Shown: positions 51,100 through 60,655 of the stretch, piece by piece
How the letters are laid out: every line of letters starts with the position of its first letter
Numbering within the stretch: position 1 is the stretch's first letter
From: Azospirillum doebereinerae
GTDB taxonomy: Bacteria; Pseudomonadota; Alphaproteobacteria; Azospirillales; Azospirillaceae
Assembly (NCBI RefSeq): GCF_003989665.1
Contig: NZ_RZIJ01000010.1
Coordinates: 149,926-213,925, forward strand
Direction of reading: 5' to 3'
Length of the DNA: 64,000 nucleotides
Translations under genes and position numbers: made by a program
The notes under the pieces: model-generated
Told to the model about the DNA's origin: nothing
The model's input: only the letters and a program-made list of their open reading frames with translations
The model's database searches: none

Positions 51100-53166
51100 C
51101 TAACGGCCGGCGGCCAACGCGCGCAGATCGGCGGCCACCCGCCCGACGACCGGCTCCCAGCAACCGGGCCAGTCCTGGCGGTAGAGGCGAAGGCTCGGGT
51201 ACCAGAGGCTGTCGCTCCGGTTCTCCAGCCAGCGCCAGCAGCCATCGTAACGCGACAGCACCCAGACGGGCTTGCCCAGCGCCCCGGCCAGATGAACGAC
51301 CGCGGTGTCCACCCCGATCACCAGATCGAGCCGCTCCACCAGCGCCGCCGTGTCCGCGAAGTCGCCCACCGAGCCCATCGCGTCCACCAGCTCCATCCCG
51401 TCCGGCGGCGTGGCGGCCTGCGCGGCGGCCTCACCGTCCTTTTGCAGGCTGTGGAAGCGCATGCCCGGAATTCCGGCCAGCGGCGCCAGTTGGGCCAGCG
51501 CCATGGAGCGCTGGCGGTCGATGCTCTCCACCCGCCGGTGGCCCGGCTGCGGGCTGCCCGCCCACACCAGCCCGACCTCCAGCCGCCCATCCGATGGAAA
51601 CCGCTCCGCCCAGGCGGCGCACAACGCCGGATCGGCTTGCAGATAGGGAACCGCTGCCGGAACGCTGTCCAGCCGGGTGCCGAACGCCAGCGGCAGGCTG
51701 AGAAGCGGGCAGTGAAGATCGCAGTCCGGCAGCGGTTCGCCGCGCGCGATCACCTGGACGGCGCCGGGCAACCGGCCCAGTAGGCGCTTGAGCGGCGCCT
51801 GGATCTCCAGCACGACCGCCCCACCCTTTTCCGCCACCATCGCAGCGTAGCGGACGAATTGCAGAGTGTCGCCAAACCCCTGTTCGGCGTGCAGCAGGAT
51901 GCGGCGGCCGTTCAGCGCCTCCCCGCGCCACTGCGGCCAGGGAAAACCGCGATCCCGCTGCATGGATGAGCGCCAGCGCCATTCATACTCGGCCCATCCC
52001 ACCGCGAAATCACCCGTGGCGAGCAGCAGATGCGAGCGGTTCAGGCGCGCGTCCGCCGAATCCGGAGTCAGCAAGACGGCGCGGCCATGGGCTGTCAGGG
52101 CCTCATTCACCCGGCCGCTGGCCTTCAGCGCCGATCCCAGATTCGACCACGCTTCCGAGAGGGCGGGCGCCAGCGCGACGGCGCCGTGCTGAGCGGCGAC
52201 GGCCTCTTCCACCCGACCAAGATCCTTCAACGCCAGTCCCAGATTCGACCGCGCCCCCGCCAGAGCGGGAGCGAGCCGAAGGGCGATGCGATGAGCCTCG
52301 ACGGCAGCGTCCGGCCTCCCGAGCGCGTGGAGCGCAAAGCCCAGATTGCTCCAGGCGGCATCGAGGTCCGGGCGCAACGCGACGGCGATCCGTTGGGCGC
52401 TCCGTGCCTTCTCGAAGACACGCTGACCTTTCCAGGCGTTACCGAGATTGCACCACGCCTCGGCGAAGTCCGGCCGCTGGGACAGGGCGGCACGATAGGC
52501 CGCCACCGCCTCCCCCTGGCCGCCACGGGCTTGCAGCAGGTTGCCGAGGCTGTACTGCGCTTCGGGAAAATCGGACCGCAGTTTGGTCGCCGTCCGGAGC
52601 GCGGCCAGCGCTTCGTCCTGTCTTCCGGCGTCCTGCAACGCCAGCCCGAGATTGTGGTGGAGATCGGCATTCCACGAATCGAGAGCCAGGGCGCAACGGT
52701 AGGCCGAAACCGCTTCGGCACCCCCGAGCGCCTCCCCCAAGCGGCAATAGGCGTCGAAATGGGCCGGATCGGCGCAGACGGCAGCACGGTAGACCACGAC
52801 TGCGCCCTTCCCCTGCCGTTCGAGCAGGCGCCCCAGCGCATAGAGCGTACCGGCCGCCGGATCGAGGCTCGCGGCGGTGCGATAGGCCGACACCGCCTCA
52901 TCGCCTTGCTCCATCTCAACAAGGATATTCGCAAGCGTGACGTGGTAGTGCGAAGCGTCGCCGCGTCCGGTGATGGCGCGCCGGACCCTCCCGGCCGCCT
53001 CCGGAAAAAGCCCCATCCGGGCTGCGCAGACGCCCCAGACGTGCAGGGTGTCGGGATGCTCGGGAACCGCGTCCAAAATCCGGCCGCAGAGGGTGTCGGC
53101 CTCGGCAAGCCGCCCGGCTTCCATATGGTCCAGCGCCGCGTTCAACGCCTCGTGCAGGCTCGCCAT
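51100..53166 (-). CDS. TPR protein with glycosyltransferase family 9-like C-terminal domain
   Basis: The 688-residue product starts with the same module seen in the genes at 4,454 and 6,726 (ALNAALDHMEAGRLAEADTL) and carries about ten TPR repeats (NLGLALQDAGRQDEALAALR, NLGNAWKGQRVFEKARSAQR and similar) to about residue 370. The C-terminal part has the TPR-GT9 signature WAEYEWRWR, then ILLHAEQGFGDTLQFVRYA and the nucleotide-sugar site LDLVIGVDTAVVHLAGALGKPVWVL, as in heptosyltransferases. It is probably cytoplasmic. The sugar acceptor is unknown; surface glycan or protein glycosylation is plausible. Confidence 0.87.
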   Translation of the reverse strand: MASLHEALNAALDHMEAGRLAEADTLCGRILDAVPEHPDTLHVWGVCAARMGLFPEAAGRVRRAITGRGDASHYHVTLANILVEMEQGDEAVSAYRTAASLDPAAGTLYALGRLLERQGKGAVVVYRAAVCADPAHFDAYCRLGEALGGAEAVSAYRCALALDSWNADLHHNLGLALQDAGRQDEALAALRTATKLRSDFPEAQYSLGNLLQARGGQGEAVAAYRAALSQRPDFAEAWCNLGNAWKGQRVFEKARSAQRIAVALRPDLDAAWSNLGFALHALGRPDAAVEAHRIALRLAPALAGARSNLGLALKDLGRVEEAVAAQHGAVALAPALSEAWSNLGSALKASGRVNEALTAHGRAVLLTPDSADARLNRSHLLLATGDFAVGWAEYEWRWRSSMQRDRGFPWPQWRGEALNGRRILLHAEQGFGDTLQFVRYAAMVAEKGGAVVLEIQAPLKRLLGRLPGAVQVIARGEPLPDCDLHCPLLSLPLAFGTRLDSVPAAVPYLQADPALCAAWAERFPSDGRLEVGLVWAGSPQPGHRRVESIDRQRSMALAQLAPLAGIPGMRFHSLQKDGEAAAQAATPPDGMELVDAMGSVGDFADTAALVERLDLVIGVDTAVVHLAGALGKPVWVLSRYDGCWRWLENRSDSLWYPSLRLYRQDWPGCWEPVVGRVAADLRALAAGR

Positions 53167-53179
53167 TGCCCTTCCCCAT

Positions 53180-53219
53180 AAAGAAGGAGCCGGCCTCAGG
53201 TCTCCCCGAAGCCGGCCCC
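53180..53219 (-). terminator. Terminator after valS
   Basis: On the minus strand GGGGCCGGCT and GGCCGGCTCC form a 10-pair stem (two G-U pairs) followed by TTCTTT, just beyond the valS stop and before the next gene. Confidence 0.75.
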
Positions 53220-53243
53220 TGCAATCCCCGATACCGGAAAGCG

Positions 53244-55892
53244 TCAGGCCCCCAGCATCTCCAGCGCCTTTTGCAGCTTGCCACGCGCCTGATCGGCGGC
53301 CTCGCGGCGGTCGCGCTGCTCCACGATCACCTCTTCGGGGGCCTTGGCGACGAACTGCTCGTTCGACAGCTTGGCGTCGATCTTCTTGATCTCGCCCGCC
53401 AGCTTGTCGATCTCCTTGCTCAAACGCGCGCGCTCCTTGTCGAGGTCGACGATACCTTCCAGCGGAAGCACCAGCGTCGCCTCGTCCTGCACCGCCTGGA
53501 CGGCGCTCTTGGGCACCGGGCCGGAGAGCGGCTCGACGCTCGACAGGCGGGCCATGCGAAGGATCAGGTCGCGGTGGGTGTCGAGCCGCTTCAGGCTGGC
53601 CTCGCCGGCGTCCTTCAGCTTCAGCTCGATCTGCGCTCCCGGCGGCACGTTCATCTCGGAGCGCATCGAGCGCACCGAGGAGATCAGCCGCACCACCCAG
53701 TTCATCTCGTCACGCGCCGCCTGATCGACCAGTTCCGGGCCGACCTCCGGCCAATCGGCCGTGATGAGGCGGCTGGCGCGGTTCGGCGACAGCTGCTCCC
53801 ACAGCTCCTCGGTGATGAAGGGCATGATCGGGTGGAGGATGTGCAGGATCTGGTCGAGCACCCAGGCGGTCGTCGCACGGGTCTCCGCCTTCGCCGCCTC
53901 GTCGGTCCCGGCCAGGATCGGCTTGGTGAACTCCATGTACCAATCGCAGAAGCCGCCCCAGGTGAACTGGTAGGCCGCGTTGGCCGCGTCGTTGAACTTG
54001 TAGGCGTCGATGGCGGCGGCGACCTTGTTCGCCGCGTCCGCCAGCTCGCCGACGATCCAGCGGTTGACCGTCTGCGTCAGCCCCACCGGGCGGTAGCCGG
54101 CGACCGGCTCGCAGCCGTTCATCTGGCAATAGCGCGCGGCGTTCCACAGCTTGGTCGCGAAGTTGCGGTAGCCCTCGACCCGGTTGGTCGCCAGCTTGAT
54201 GTCACGCCCCTGCGCGGCCATTGCCGTCAGGGTCAGGCGCAGGGCGTCGGTGCCGTACTCGTCGATGATCTCCAGCGGGTCGATGACGTTGCCCTTGGAC
54301 TTCGACATCTTCTGGCCGCGCTCGTCGCGGACCAGGGCGTGGATGTAGACGGTGCGGAACGGCACGTCCTTCATGAAGTGCAGACCCATCATCATCATCC
54401 GGGCGACCCAGAAGAAGATGATGTCGAAGCCGGTCACCAGCACGTCGGTCGGGTAGTAGCGGTCCAGCTCCGGCGTCTGGTCCGGCCAGCCCAGTGTCGA
54501 GAACGGGAACAGCGCCGACGAGAACCAGGTGTCGAGCACGTCGGGATCGCGCGTCAGCTCGACGTCCGAGCCGTAATGCTTGGCGGCGGCGGCGCGGGCG
54601 GCGTCCTCGCTCTCCTCGACGAAGAAGGTTCCGTCCGGCCCGTACCAAGCCGGGATCTGATGGCCCCACCAGATCTGGCGGCTGATGCACCAGGGCTGGA
54701 TGTTGCGCATCCACTCGAAATAGGTGTTCTCCCACTGCTTGGGCACGAACACGGTCTTGCCGGTCTCCACCGCCTCGATGGCCGGCTTGGCGAGCGTCGC
54801 GGCGTCGACGTACCACTGGTCGGTCAGCCAAGGCTCGATGGCGACGCCGGAGCGGTCGCCGTGCGGCACCATGTGGGTGTGCGGCTCGATCTTCTCCAGA
54901 AGCTCCAGGGCTTCCAGCTCGGCGACCACCTTCTTGCGCGCCTCGTAACGGTCGAGGCCCTGGTAGGCCTCCGGCACGTTCTCGTTCATGCGGGCGTCGC
55001 GGTCGAGGATGTTGATCGCCTCGAGCCCGCAGCGCTTGCCGACCTCGAAGTCGTTGAAGTCGTGGGCCGGGGTGATCTTCACCGCGCCCGAGCCGGTCTC
55101 CGGATCGGCGTACTCGTCGCCGACGATGGGGATCAGCCGGCCGACCAGCGGCAGCCGCACGTTCTTGCCGATCAGGTCCTTGTAGCGGTCGTCCTCGGGG
55201 TGCACCGCGACGCCGGTGTCGCCCAGCATGGTTTCCGGACGGGTGGTCGCCACGACGATGAAGCGCCCCTCCTCCCCGTCGATCGGGTAGCGGAAGTGCC
55301 AGAGGTTGCCCTTGATCTCCTTCTGCTCGACCTCGAGGTCGGAGATGGCGGTGTGCAGCTTGGGGTCCCAGTTGACCAGCCGCTTGTCCTTGTAGATCAG
55401 GCCCTGGCGGTGCAACTCGACGAACACCTTGGCGACGGCGCGCGACAGGCCCTCGTCCATGGTGAAGCGCTCCTTCGCCCAATCGGGCGAGGCGCCCAGG
55501 CGGCGGAGCTGGCGGGTGATGGTGCCGCCCGATTCGGCCTTCCACTCCCACACCTTGTCGATGAAGGCCTTGCGGCCGAAATCGTGGCGGGTCTTGCCCT
55601 CCTTGGCGAGGTTGCGCTCCACCACCATCTGGGTGGCGATGCCGGCGTGGTCGGTGCCCGGCTGCCACAGGGCGTCACGCCCGCGCATGCGCTGGTAGCG
55701 GGTCAGCAGATCCTGGATGGTGAAGGTCAGCGCGTGGCCCATGTGCAGGCTGCCGGTGACGTTCGGCGGCGGCATCATGATGGTGTAGGGCTTTTCGTTC
55801 GACCGCGTGTCGGCGGCGAAGACGCCCGACTCTTCCCACAAGCGGTAGTGCTTTTCCTCGACCTCGGCGGGCCGGTACGTCTTTTCCAACAT
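53244..55892 (-). CDS. valS: Valyl-tRNA synthetase
   Basis: ValS charges tRNA-Val and edits mischarged threonine. The 882 residues show class I motifs: HMGH in [13 protein letters not shown] near residue 50 and KMSKS in [15 protein letters not shown] near 530, the editing domain between, an anticodon-binding helical region, and the C-terminal coiled coil ([21 protein letters not shown]) that is typical of ValS. ATG 55892 follows a GTG directly. The ribosome site is weak. The gene is 54 bases downstream of popZ in the same direction. Confidence 0.97.
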   Translation of the reverse strand: MLEKTYRPAEVEEKHYRLWEESGVFAADTRSNEKPYTIMMPPPNVTGSLHMGHALTFTIQDLLTRYQRMRGRDALWQPGTDHAGIATQMVVERNLAKEGKTRHDFGRKAFIDKVWEWKAESGGTITRQLRRLGASPDWAKERFTMDEGLSRAVAKVFVELHRQGLIYKDKRLVNWDPKLHTAISDLEVEQKEIKGNLWHFRYPIDGEEGRFIVVATTRPETMLGDTGVAVHPEDDRYKDLIGKNVRLPLVGRLIPIVGDEYADPETGSGAVKITPAHDFNDFEVGKRCGLEAINILDRDARMNENVPEAYQGLDRYEARKKVVAELEALELLEKIEPHTHMVPHGDRSGVAIEPWLTDQWYVDAATLAKPAIEAVETGKTVFVPKQWENTYFEWMRNIQPWCISRQIWWGHQIPAWYGPDGTFFVEESEDAARAAAAKHYGSDVELTRDPDVLDTWFSSALFPFSTLGWPDQTPELDRYYPTDVLVTGFDIIFFWVARMMMMGLHFMKDVPFRTVYIHALVRDERGQKMSKSKGNVIDPLEIIDEYGTDALRLTLTAMAAQGRDIKLATNRVEGYRNFATKLWNAARYCQMNGCEPVAGYRPVGLTQTVNRWIVGELADAANKVAAAIDAYKFNDAANAAYQFTWGGFCDWYMEFTKPILAGTDEAAKAETRATTAWVLDQILHILHPIMPFITEELWEQLSPNRASRLITADWPEVGPELVDQAARDEMNWVVRLISSVRSMRSEMNVPPGAQIELKLKDAGEASLKRLDTHRDLILRMARLSSVEPLSGPVPKSAVQAVQDEATLVLPLEGIVDLDKERARLSKEIDKLAGEIKKIDAKLSNEQFVAKAPEEVIVEQRDRREAADQARGKLQKALEMLGA

Positions 55893-55946
55893 CACCAGAA
55901 ACTTTCGCTCGACATCTCAACCGAAGGGCGGAATGGACTTCAGTCC

Positions 55947-56642
55947 TTAGAACTTCTGCGACCGGCGGATCATCCGGTCGATCTCCTGCTGGACCAGCCG
56001 CTCGACCACCGTCGGCAGGTTCTCGTCCAGCCACTCCTTCAACAGCGGCTTCAGCAATTCGCGCACGACCTCCTCCACCGTGCGGATGCCGATCGGCATC
56101 GGGCCGATCGACAGGTCGTCGCCCAACTCGCGCGCCAGATGGGTCAAGTGGTGCGAGGCGTCCTCCGCCGTGCGGCGGGAGATCAGCCCGTCATCCACCA
56201 CCGAACGGCGGCGCGGACGCGGCGGGGGCGGCGGCTCGTCGTCCTCGAACTCATCGTAGACCGGCGGCGGGCGCCGGGCCGGGCGCGGCGGGGGCTCGGG
56301 CTCCGGGTCGTCGTAGATCGAGGGGCGCGGCGGAGGCTCCGGAAAGGACGGCTCGTCCTTCCATGGGTCCGGCTCCCCGAAATCCGGACGGTCATCGACG
56401 GGATCGTCCTCGACCATCTGGGTCAGTTCCAGCACGTCCTCCTCATCGTCCTCCTCCATCATCATGGGAGGCGGGGGAGGAGGTGGCGGCGGAGGCGGCG
56501 GTGGAGGGGGAGGTGGCGGCGGAGGCGGGGGTGCCGCCGCTGGGGCTTCCGATTTCGCGGGCTCGCCGTCCTCGGAAATGATCCGACGGATGGAGGCGAG
56601 GATTTCCTCCATCGACGGTTCTTGCTGGCCCTTATCGCTCAT
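55947..56642 (-). CDS. popZ: Polar organising protein PopZ (DUF2497)
   Basis: PopZ self-assembles into a matrix at the cell pole and tethers the chromosome origin and signalling proteins. The 231-residue product has the conserved N-terminal partner-binding helix (QEPSMEEILASIRRIISEDG), a long acidic and proline-rich disordered linker, and the C-terminal oligomerisation helices (VEEVVRELLKPLLKEWLDEN and VERLVQQEIDRMIRRSQ). The linker contains a run of 22 consecutive prolines (codons 56,466-56,531, read on the minus strand), then several shorter proline runs among acidic residues. ATG 56642 gives the family start MSDKGQQEPSMEE. Gene order popZ-valS is common in alphaproteobacteria. Confidence 0.93.
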   Translation of the reverse strand: MSDKGQQEPSMEEILASIRRIISEDGEPAKSEAPAAAPPPPPPPPPPPPPPPPPPPPPPMMMEEDDEEDVLELTQMVEDDPVDDRPDFGEPDPWKDEPSFPEPPPRPSIYDDPEPEPPPRPARRPPPVYDEFEDDEPPPPPRPRRRSVVDDGLISRRTAEDASHHLTHLARELGDDLSIGPMPIGIRTVEEVVRELLKPLLKEWLDENLPTVVERLVQQEIDRMIRRSQKF

Positions 56643-56703
56643 CGTGACAACCCGAGACGTCAACCCGCCCCAAACCTAGGGCAGACGCCGGTAAAAAGCC
56701 ACA

Positions 56704-56735
56704 ATACAAAAACGGCCCGCTTGCGCGGGCCGTTT
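56704..56735 (-). terminator. Terminator after tolC
   Basis: AAACGGCCCGC and GCGGGCCGTTT pair around a four-base loop, followed on the minus strand by TTTGTATTG; it lies directly after the tolC stop. Confidence 0.8.
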
Positions 56736-56738
56736 CGA

Positions 56739-58130
56739 TCATTCGGACACCGAAGTGCCGATCCACTTGCCCCGAGTCTTTTCGTAATTCGCCTGCGGGT
56801 CATAATATTGGATCGGCAGGCTCAACTGCTGCGCCGTCAACTGGCCGGTCGACGCCAGGACATTGAACGCCGCGACCATTTCGTCACGCTGGGCACGCAC
56901 GAGATAGACGCGGCCGTTCAACAGTTCCTGCTCCTGGTTCAACACGTCCAGGACGGTGCGGGAGCCGACCTGCGCCTCCTGCCGGACGCCTTCCAGGGCG
57001 ATTTGCGCCGCGTTGATCTGGGCCGTGTAGGACTCGATGCTGGCGCGCGCGGTCTGCAGGGCCTGCCACGCGCTGATCGCGGTCTCGGTGACGTTGCGGC
57101 GAGCCTCCTCGATCTGCAGGCGCGCCTGATTCGCGGTCTGCTTCGCCTCGCGGACCAAGGCTTCCGGCTGGCCGGCCTGATACAGCGGGATGGTCACCTG
57201 GGCGGTGAACTGCGCGCTGTCCGAATGCCGGAGATCAACGCCCGAGGAGCGGCCCGGATCGTAGGTGCGGCTGCCGGTCGCCGACAGGTTGACCGACGGC
57301 AGCAGACGCCCGAACTGCTGGTCGACGGTCGCCTGCTGGGCGGCCTCCGAATAGCTCGCCGCCAGGACGTTGGGGTTGTTGGCGCGGGCCAGCTCGACCA
57401 GCTCGTCCAGGGTCTTGGGCAGCTTGAAGGCCGGCTTGGGCGCCTTCAGATTGCCCGGAGCGGCGCCGACGACGCGCTCGTAGGTGGCGCGTGACGCCTT
57501 CAACTGGCCGTCGGCCGAGATCTTCGAGGCGATGGCGCCGGCCAGACGCGACTCGGACTGGCTGACGTCGGTGCGGGTGTACTCGCCGACGCGGAAGCGG
57601 TCGCGGGCGGCGTCGAGCTGACGGCGGAGCACCTGCTCGTTGTTGTTCTGGAGCTGGAGCACCGCCTGGTTCTGGACGATGTCCAGATAGGCCTGGGCGG
57701 CGGTCAGCAGCACCGACTGCTCGCTGGCGATCAGCGTGGCGCGCTGCGCCTCGACCAGACGCTCGGCGCGGCGGACGGCCGGACCGACCGTCGCGTCGTA
57801 GACCGGCTGGGTCGCGCTGAGGCCGAGGGCCTTGGAGTTCGCCTCCGACCCGGTCTCGCCGCCGTTGTACTTGCTCTCGCTCGCCGACCGGGTGATTCCG
57901 GCGGTGGCCCGCACGGTGGGACGGTAGCCGGACAGCGCCTGCGGCACGCCTTCGTCGACGGCCCGCAGACGGGCGCGCTGGGCGCCCAGCGTCGGGTTGT
58001 TGGCGTAAGCCTGGGCCAGCGCCTGCTCCAGCGACTGCGCCCAGGCCACGCTGGAACCGCCACCCAGGGCGACGGTCAAGGTCAAGGCCGTCGCCAGCAA
58101 CGGGCGCGCAAAACGGCTTCGCACGGTCAT
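56739..58130 (-). CDS. tolC: TolC family outer-membrane channel
   Basis: TolC trimers form the outer-membrane exit duct for type I secretion and multidrug efflux. The 463-residue product has a signal peptide (cleavage near VAWAQS), then two structural repeats, each with long alpha helices and short beta strands: SLEQALAQAYANNPTLGAQR opens the first and LDELVELARANNPNVLAASY the second. The conserved RFRVGEYTRTDVSQSES and EAQVGSRTVLDVLNQEQELL are also present. It is the last gene of a run with rhodanese (2-base gap) and pcm. It could serve the leaderless RTX protein and cellulase of this window. Confidence 0.95.
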   Translation of the reverse strand: MTVRSRFARPLLATALTLTVALGGGSSVAWAQSLEQALAQAYANNPTLGAQRARLRAVDEGVPQALSGYRPTVRATAGITRSASESKYNGGETGSEANSKALGLSATQPVYDATVGPAVRRAERLVEAQRATLIASEQSVLLTAAQAYLDIVQNQAVLQLQNNNEQVLRRQLDAARDRFRVGEYTRTDVSQSESRLAGAIASKISADGQLKASRATYERVVGAAPGNLKAPKPAFKLPKTLDELVELARANNPNVLAASYSEAAQQATVDQQFGRLLPSVNLSATGSRTYDPGRSSGVDLRHSDSAQFTAQVTIPLYQAGQPEALVREAKQTANQARLQIEEARRNVTETAISAWQALQTARASIESYTAQINAAQIALEGVRQEAQVGSRTVLDVLNQEQELLNGRVYLVRAQRDEMVAAFNVLASTGQLTAQQLSLPIQYYDPQANYEKTRGKWIGTSVSE

Positions 58131-58132
58131 GT

Positions 58133-58459
58133 TCAATAGACCTTCATGTTCGGGTCGATTCGGCGCGCCCAGGCATCGACGCCGCCATCGAGATTGATGG
58201 CGCGGCCGAAGCCCTGGGAACGCAGCCACATGGTGACTTGCGCGCTGCGGCCACCGTGATGGCACACGACGACGATGTCGCGGTCCTTCGGCAATTCGGC
58301 GACGCGGCCCGGAAGGCCGCTCATCGGAATGTGCAGGCTGCCGTCGATGGCGCACAGCTCGTATTCCCAGGCTTCGCGCACGTCGAGGACGAGGGCGTCG
58401 TCGCCGGCCTTGCGGCGGCTGTCCAGCTCTTCGACCTCGATCTCGAACGGTGCGGGCAT
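58133..58459 (-). CDS. Rhodanese domain protein
   Basis: The 108-residue single-domain protein has the active-site loop VVCHHGGRSAQ, with the sulphur-carrying cysteine, and the family start LVLDVREAWEYELCAIDGSLHIPM. Such proteins transfer sulphur, often as GlpE/PspE-like enzymes. The tolC start is two bases beyond its stop. The upstream pcm gene is 89 bases away. Confidence 0.92.
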   Translation of the reverse strand: MPAPFEIEVEELDSRRKAGDDALVLDVREAWEYELCAIDGSLHIPMSGLPGRVAELPKDRDIVVVCHHGGRSAQVTMWLRSQGFGRAINLDGGVDAWARRIDPNMKVY

Positions 58460-58548
58460 GGGTTGATACTTTCGCGCAAAGGGGTCGGACGACCGTATCT
58501 CAGAACCGGAGCGATGTGAACTGCACGGTTCAGTTCATGAGACTCTTT

Positions 58549-59205
58549 TTAGAACACGAACGTCGTCTTCTTGGCAAAGCCCGGCAGGGTGTGGGGCTGG
58601 GCCTCGAACAGGATGCGGCTGGACAGCACGCCGCCGGCCTTCTGGAACAGCCGCACCTCGCCGACTCCGCGCTCGTCCTGCACGATGGCGACGAGACGGC
58701 CGTCCTCGGCCAACTGCTCGGCCAGAGCCGCCGGCACCTCCGGCACGGTACCCTCGATGACGATGACGTCGTAAGGGGCGCTCTGGGTGTACCCCTCCGC
58801 CATCGGGCCGGTCGCCACGGTCGCGCCGACGACGCCTTGGGCGGCCAGCGCGGCCTTGGCCTGCGCGGTCAGCCCGGCGTCGCTGTCGAGGCCGACGACC
58901 GACGCGGCCAGACGGGCGAGCACCGCCGTCGAGTAGCCGCCGGCGCAGCCGACGTCGAGCACGCGGTCGGTCTCCTGCACGGAGACGTATTGCAGCATGC
59001 GGGCGAAGACCATCGGCTCCAGCAGGTAACGGCCGTTGCCGAGCGGCAGGTCGTCGTCGACATAGGCGACGCCGCGCGCGGATTCGGGAACGAAGGCCTC
59101 CCGAGGCGTCTCGGACAGGACATCGACGAGGCGATGGTCCGTGACCTTGTTCGGACGAATCTGTCCCTCGACCATGAAGAAGCGGGCGGCGGCGAAATCG
59201 GTCAT
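58549..59205 (-). CDS. pcm: Protein-L-isoaspartate O-methyltransferase
   Basis: The enzyme methylates isoaspartyl residues so that damaged proteins can be repaired. The 218 residues include the family start FMVEGQIRPNKVTDHRL, the SAM-binding VLDVGCAGGYSTAVLARLA, and VIEGTVPEVP. This FxxxxMVEGQIRPN-type form is the variant seen next to tolC in Rhodospirillales, and it differs somewhat from the E. coli enzyme, so substrate range may differ. No other features in the 270-base region upstream are clear. Confidence 0.9.
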   Translation of the reverse strand: MTDFAAARFFMVEGQIRPNKVTDHRLVDVLSETPREAFVPESARGVAYVDDDLPLGNGRYLLEPMVFARMLQYVSVQETDRVLDVGCAGGYSTAVLARLAASVVGLDSDAGLTAQAKAALAAQGVVGATVATGPMAEGYTQSAPYDVIVIEGTVPEVPAALAEQLAEDGRLVAIVQDERGVGEVRLFQKAGGVLSSRILFEAQPHTLPGFAKKTTFVF

Positions 59206-59479
59206 GGCGGTCGCTTATGGATTCTGTTGTGACGGCACCGGCACCAAGCCGAACACGGAACGGCTCCTGCCATGGCAGCTTATATAGCCGTAAAGGGCAT
59301 GGGAACACAACGCCACAGCCGCGCGGCTCCAGCTTGCCGATGGCCCCATGCGAGACGTTTCAGGAAGTGTGGGAAAAGCGTCACCATTCGCCTTGACCGG
59401 TCCGCGACGGGTCGCTATACCCTCGCTCCACACCACGGCGCTCTCCCGGAACGGGAACGGCGCCGGCGCTGACTGGGAT

Positions 59480-59553
59480 GGCGCGGTGGCAGAGTGGTGA
59501 TGCAGCGGACTGCAAATCCGTGTACGTGGGTTCGATTCCCGCCCGTGCCTCCA
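59480..59553 (+). tRNA. tRNA-Cys (GCA)
   Basis: A complete cloverleaf: acceptor arm GGCGCGG pairs with CCGTGCC (one G-U), the T loop reads GGTTCGATTCC, the anticodon GCA is at 59,512-59,514, and CCA is encoded. The sequence just right of it has island character. Confidence 0.95.
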
Positions 59554-59557
59554 TCCT

Positions 59558-59584
59558 AACCCTCTGGAAACCTTAGGGTTTTCA
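59558..59584 (+). terminator. Terminator after tRNA-Cys
   Basis: AACCCT and AGGGTT form a six-pair stem, followed by TTTTC. Confidence 0.5.
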
Positions 59585-60106
59585 GCTTTTAGCCCTGAAG
59601 CCTAGTTGGCGCAGGGCACCCAATTTGCTCCCATCTTGCTCCCAATTGCACCCAAGGCTTCGGCCTGCTGTGGGCGTTTGTTCCCACGGCTGATCCGCTG
59701 CCCAACGAATGCCCCCTATCTGCCTCAGCGACTCGCCGCAGTCCAGCCCCTTCCCTTCAGGCATCGCAGGGAAGCCTTTTGTTCTGTGGGAGCGGAATGG
59801 GAGCAAAGGCGCCACCGGCCTACAGTTTGGACGGCACAGTTGAAATTCAGGCGCCGCGCCTCCCCCCGGTGGGGGCCGATTTACGAATTGGTGCCCCCTC
59901 TCGGGGAACGGAAGATCGAAGGGGGCCGGGGGGTGCCGGGAGTCCCTTCGGAAAATCTGGCGGGCTTCCCCATGGTGAAGGGCCGGAACAACAACTAATC
60001 AACAGCGGTTTAGCCCCCGATCTACGAACCACGGTTTTCGAGGGGCCGGGGGAGGGCAGACAGTATCTTCCGGTCCCTTGGGACTCCTACCGCCCTACCC
60101 TGCCGT
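59585..60106. other. Non-coding island start between tRNA-Cys and recombinase
   Basis: About 520 bases without a convincing gene. It contains repeated TTGCTCCCA (59,624 and 59,634) with inverted TGGGAGC copies near 59,788 and 59,798, and two related G/C-run segments (about 59,875-59,935 and 60,015-60,060) sharing the pattern GATYTACGAA plus CGGTTTTCG- or CTCTCGGGG-like parts. These could be remnants of an attachment or crossover region, or a decayed integrase end, but I cannot decide. Confidence 0.4.
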
Positions 60107-60655
60107 TCAGGTGTCGGAACCAAGGATACGGTAGACGCTCGCACGGCCGATCCCGAGTCGCTTGGCTATCTCGGTAGCGCCCAGCCCTTCCGCCTTCAGG
60201 GCCATTAGCTCTGCGGTATTGATGGACGGCTTACGGCCCTTATAGACGCCTTCCGCCTTGGCCTTGGCGATCCCCTCTAACTGCCGCTCTTTGCGAATGT
60301 TCGTCTCGAACTCCGCGAAGACGCCCAGCATATCAAGGAAGGCTTTGCCGGCCGCGGTGCTGGTGTCGATGGGCTGTTCGGTTGCCTTCAGCGCCGCGCC
60401 TTTAGCCCTCAGTTCCCGCACAATGTCCTGAAGGTCAGCGATGGACCGGGCAAGGCGGTCAACGCGAGTGACCATCAATGTGTCACCAGGGCGGAGGAAC
60501 TGAAGGAGGGTTTCCAGTTCGGCCCGTCCGTTGCGCGTGGTGCCGCTAACCTTCTCCGTGCGGATCACGTCACAGCCGGCAGTCCGAAGCGCCTCTTCCT
60601 GAACGGTAAGGTTCTGATCGGTGGTGCTGACCCGTGCGTAGCCGTAAACCGCCAT
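60107..60655 (-). CDS. Serine recombinase, resolvase/invertase (Pin/Hin) type
   Basis: The 182 residues form an N-terminal catalytic resolvase domain (MAVYGYARVSTTDQNLTVQ with the nucleophilic serine at residue 9 or 10, TEKVSGTTRNGRAELETLL, VTRVDRLARSIADLQ) and a C-terminal helix-turn-helix (GLGATEIAKRLGIGRASVYRIL). Such enzymes invert or resolve DNA between specific sites or are carried by transposons and phages. ATG 60655 has GGGGGCAAGG upstream; the longer frame is rejected. It is the only recombinase seen in the island part of this window. No inverted crossover pair around it could be confirmed. Confidence 0.92.
   Translation of the reverse strand: MAVYGYARVSTTDQNLTVQEEALRTAGCDVIRTEKVSGTTRNGRAELETLLQFLRPGDTLMVTRVDRLARSIADLQDIVRELRAKGAALKATEQPIDTSTAAGKAFLDMLGVFAEFETNIRKERQLEGIAKAKAEGVYKGRKPSINTAELMALKAEGLGATEIAKRLGIGRASVYRILGSDT

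Noticed and set aside
53166..57494. A plus-strand open frame of about 1,440 codons across valS and popZ
   Set aside because: It is the antisense of valS, popZ and tolC, rich in Leu, His, Arg, Val and Gly as antisense frames of GC-rich genes are, and has no recognisable domain or start signal.
59582..59815. Small minus-strand frame after tRNA-Cys as an integrase remnant
   Set aside because: The 77 codons show no integrase motif, so I left the region as non-coding.
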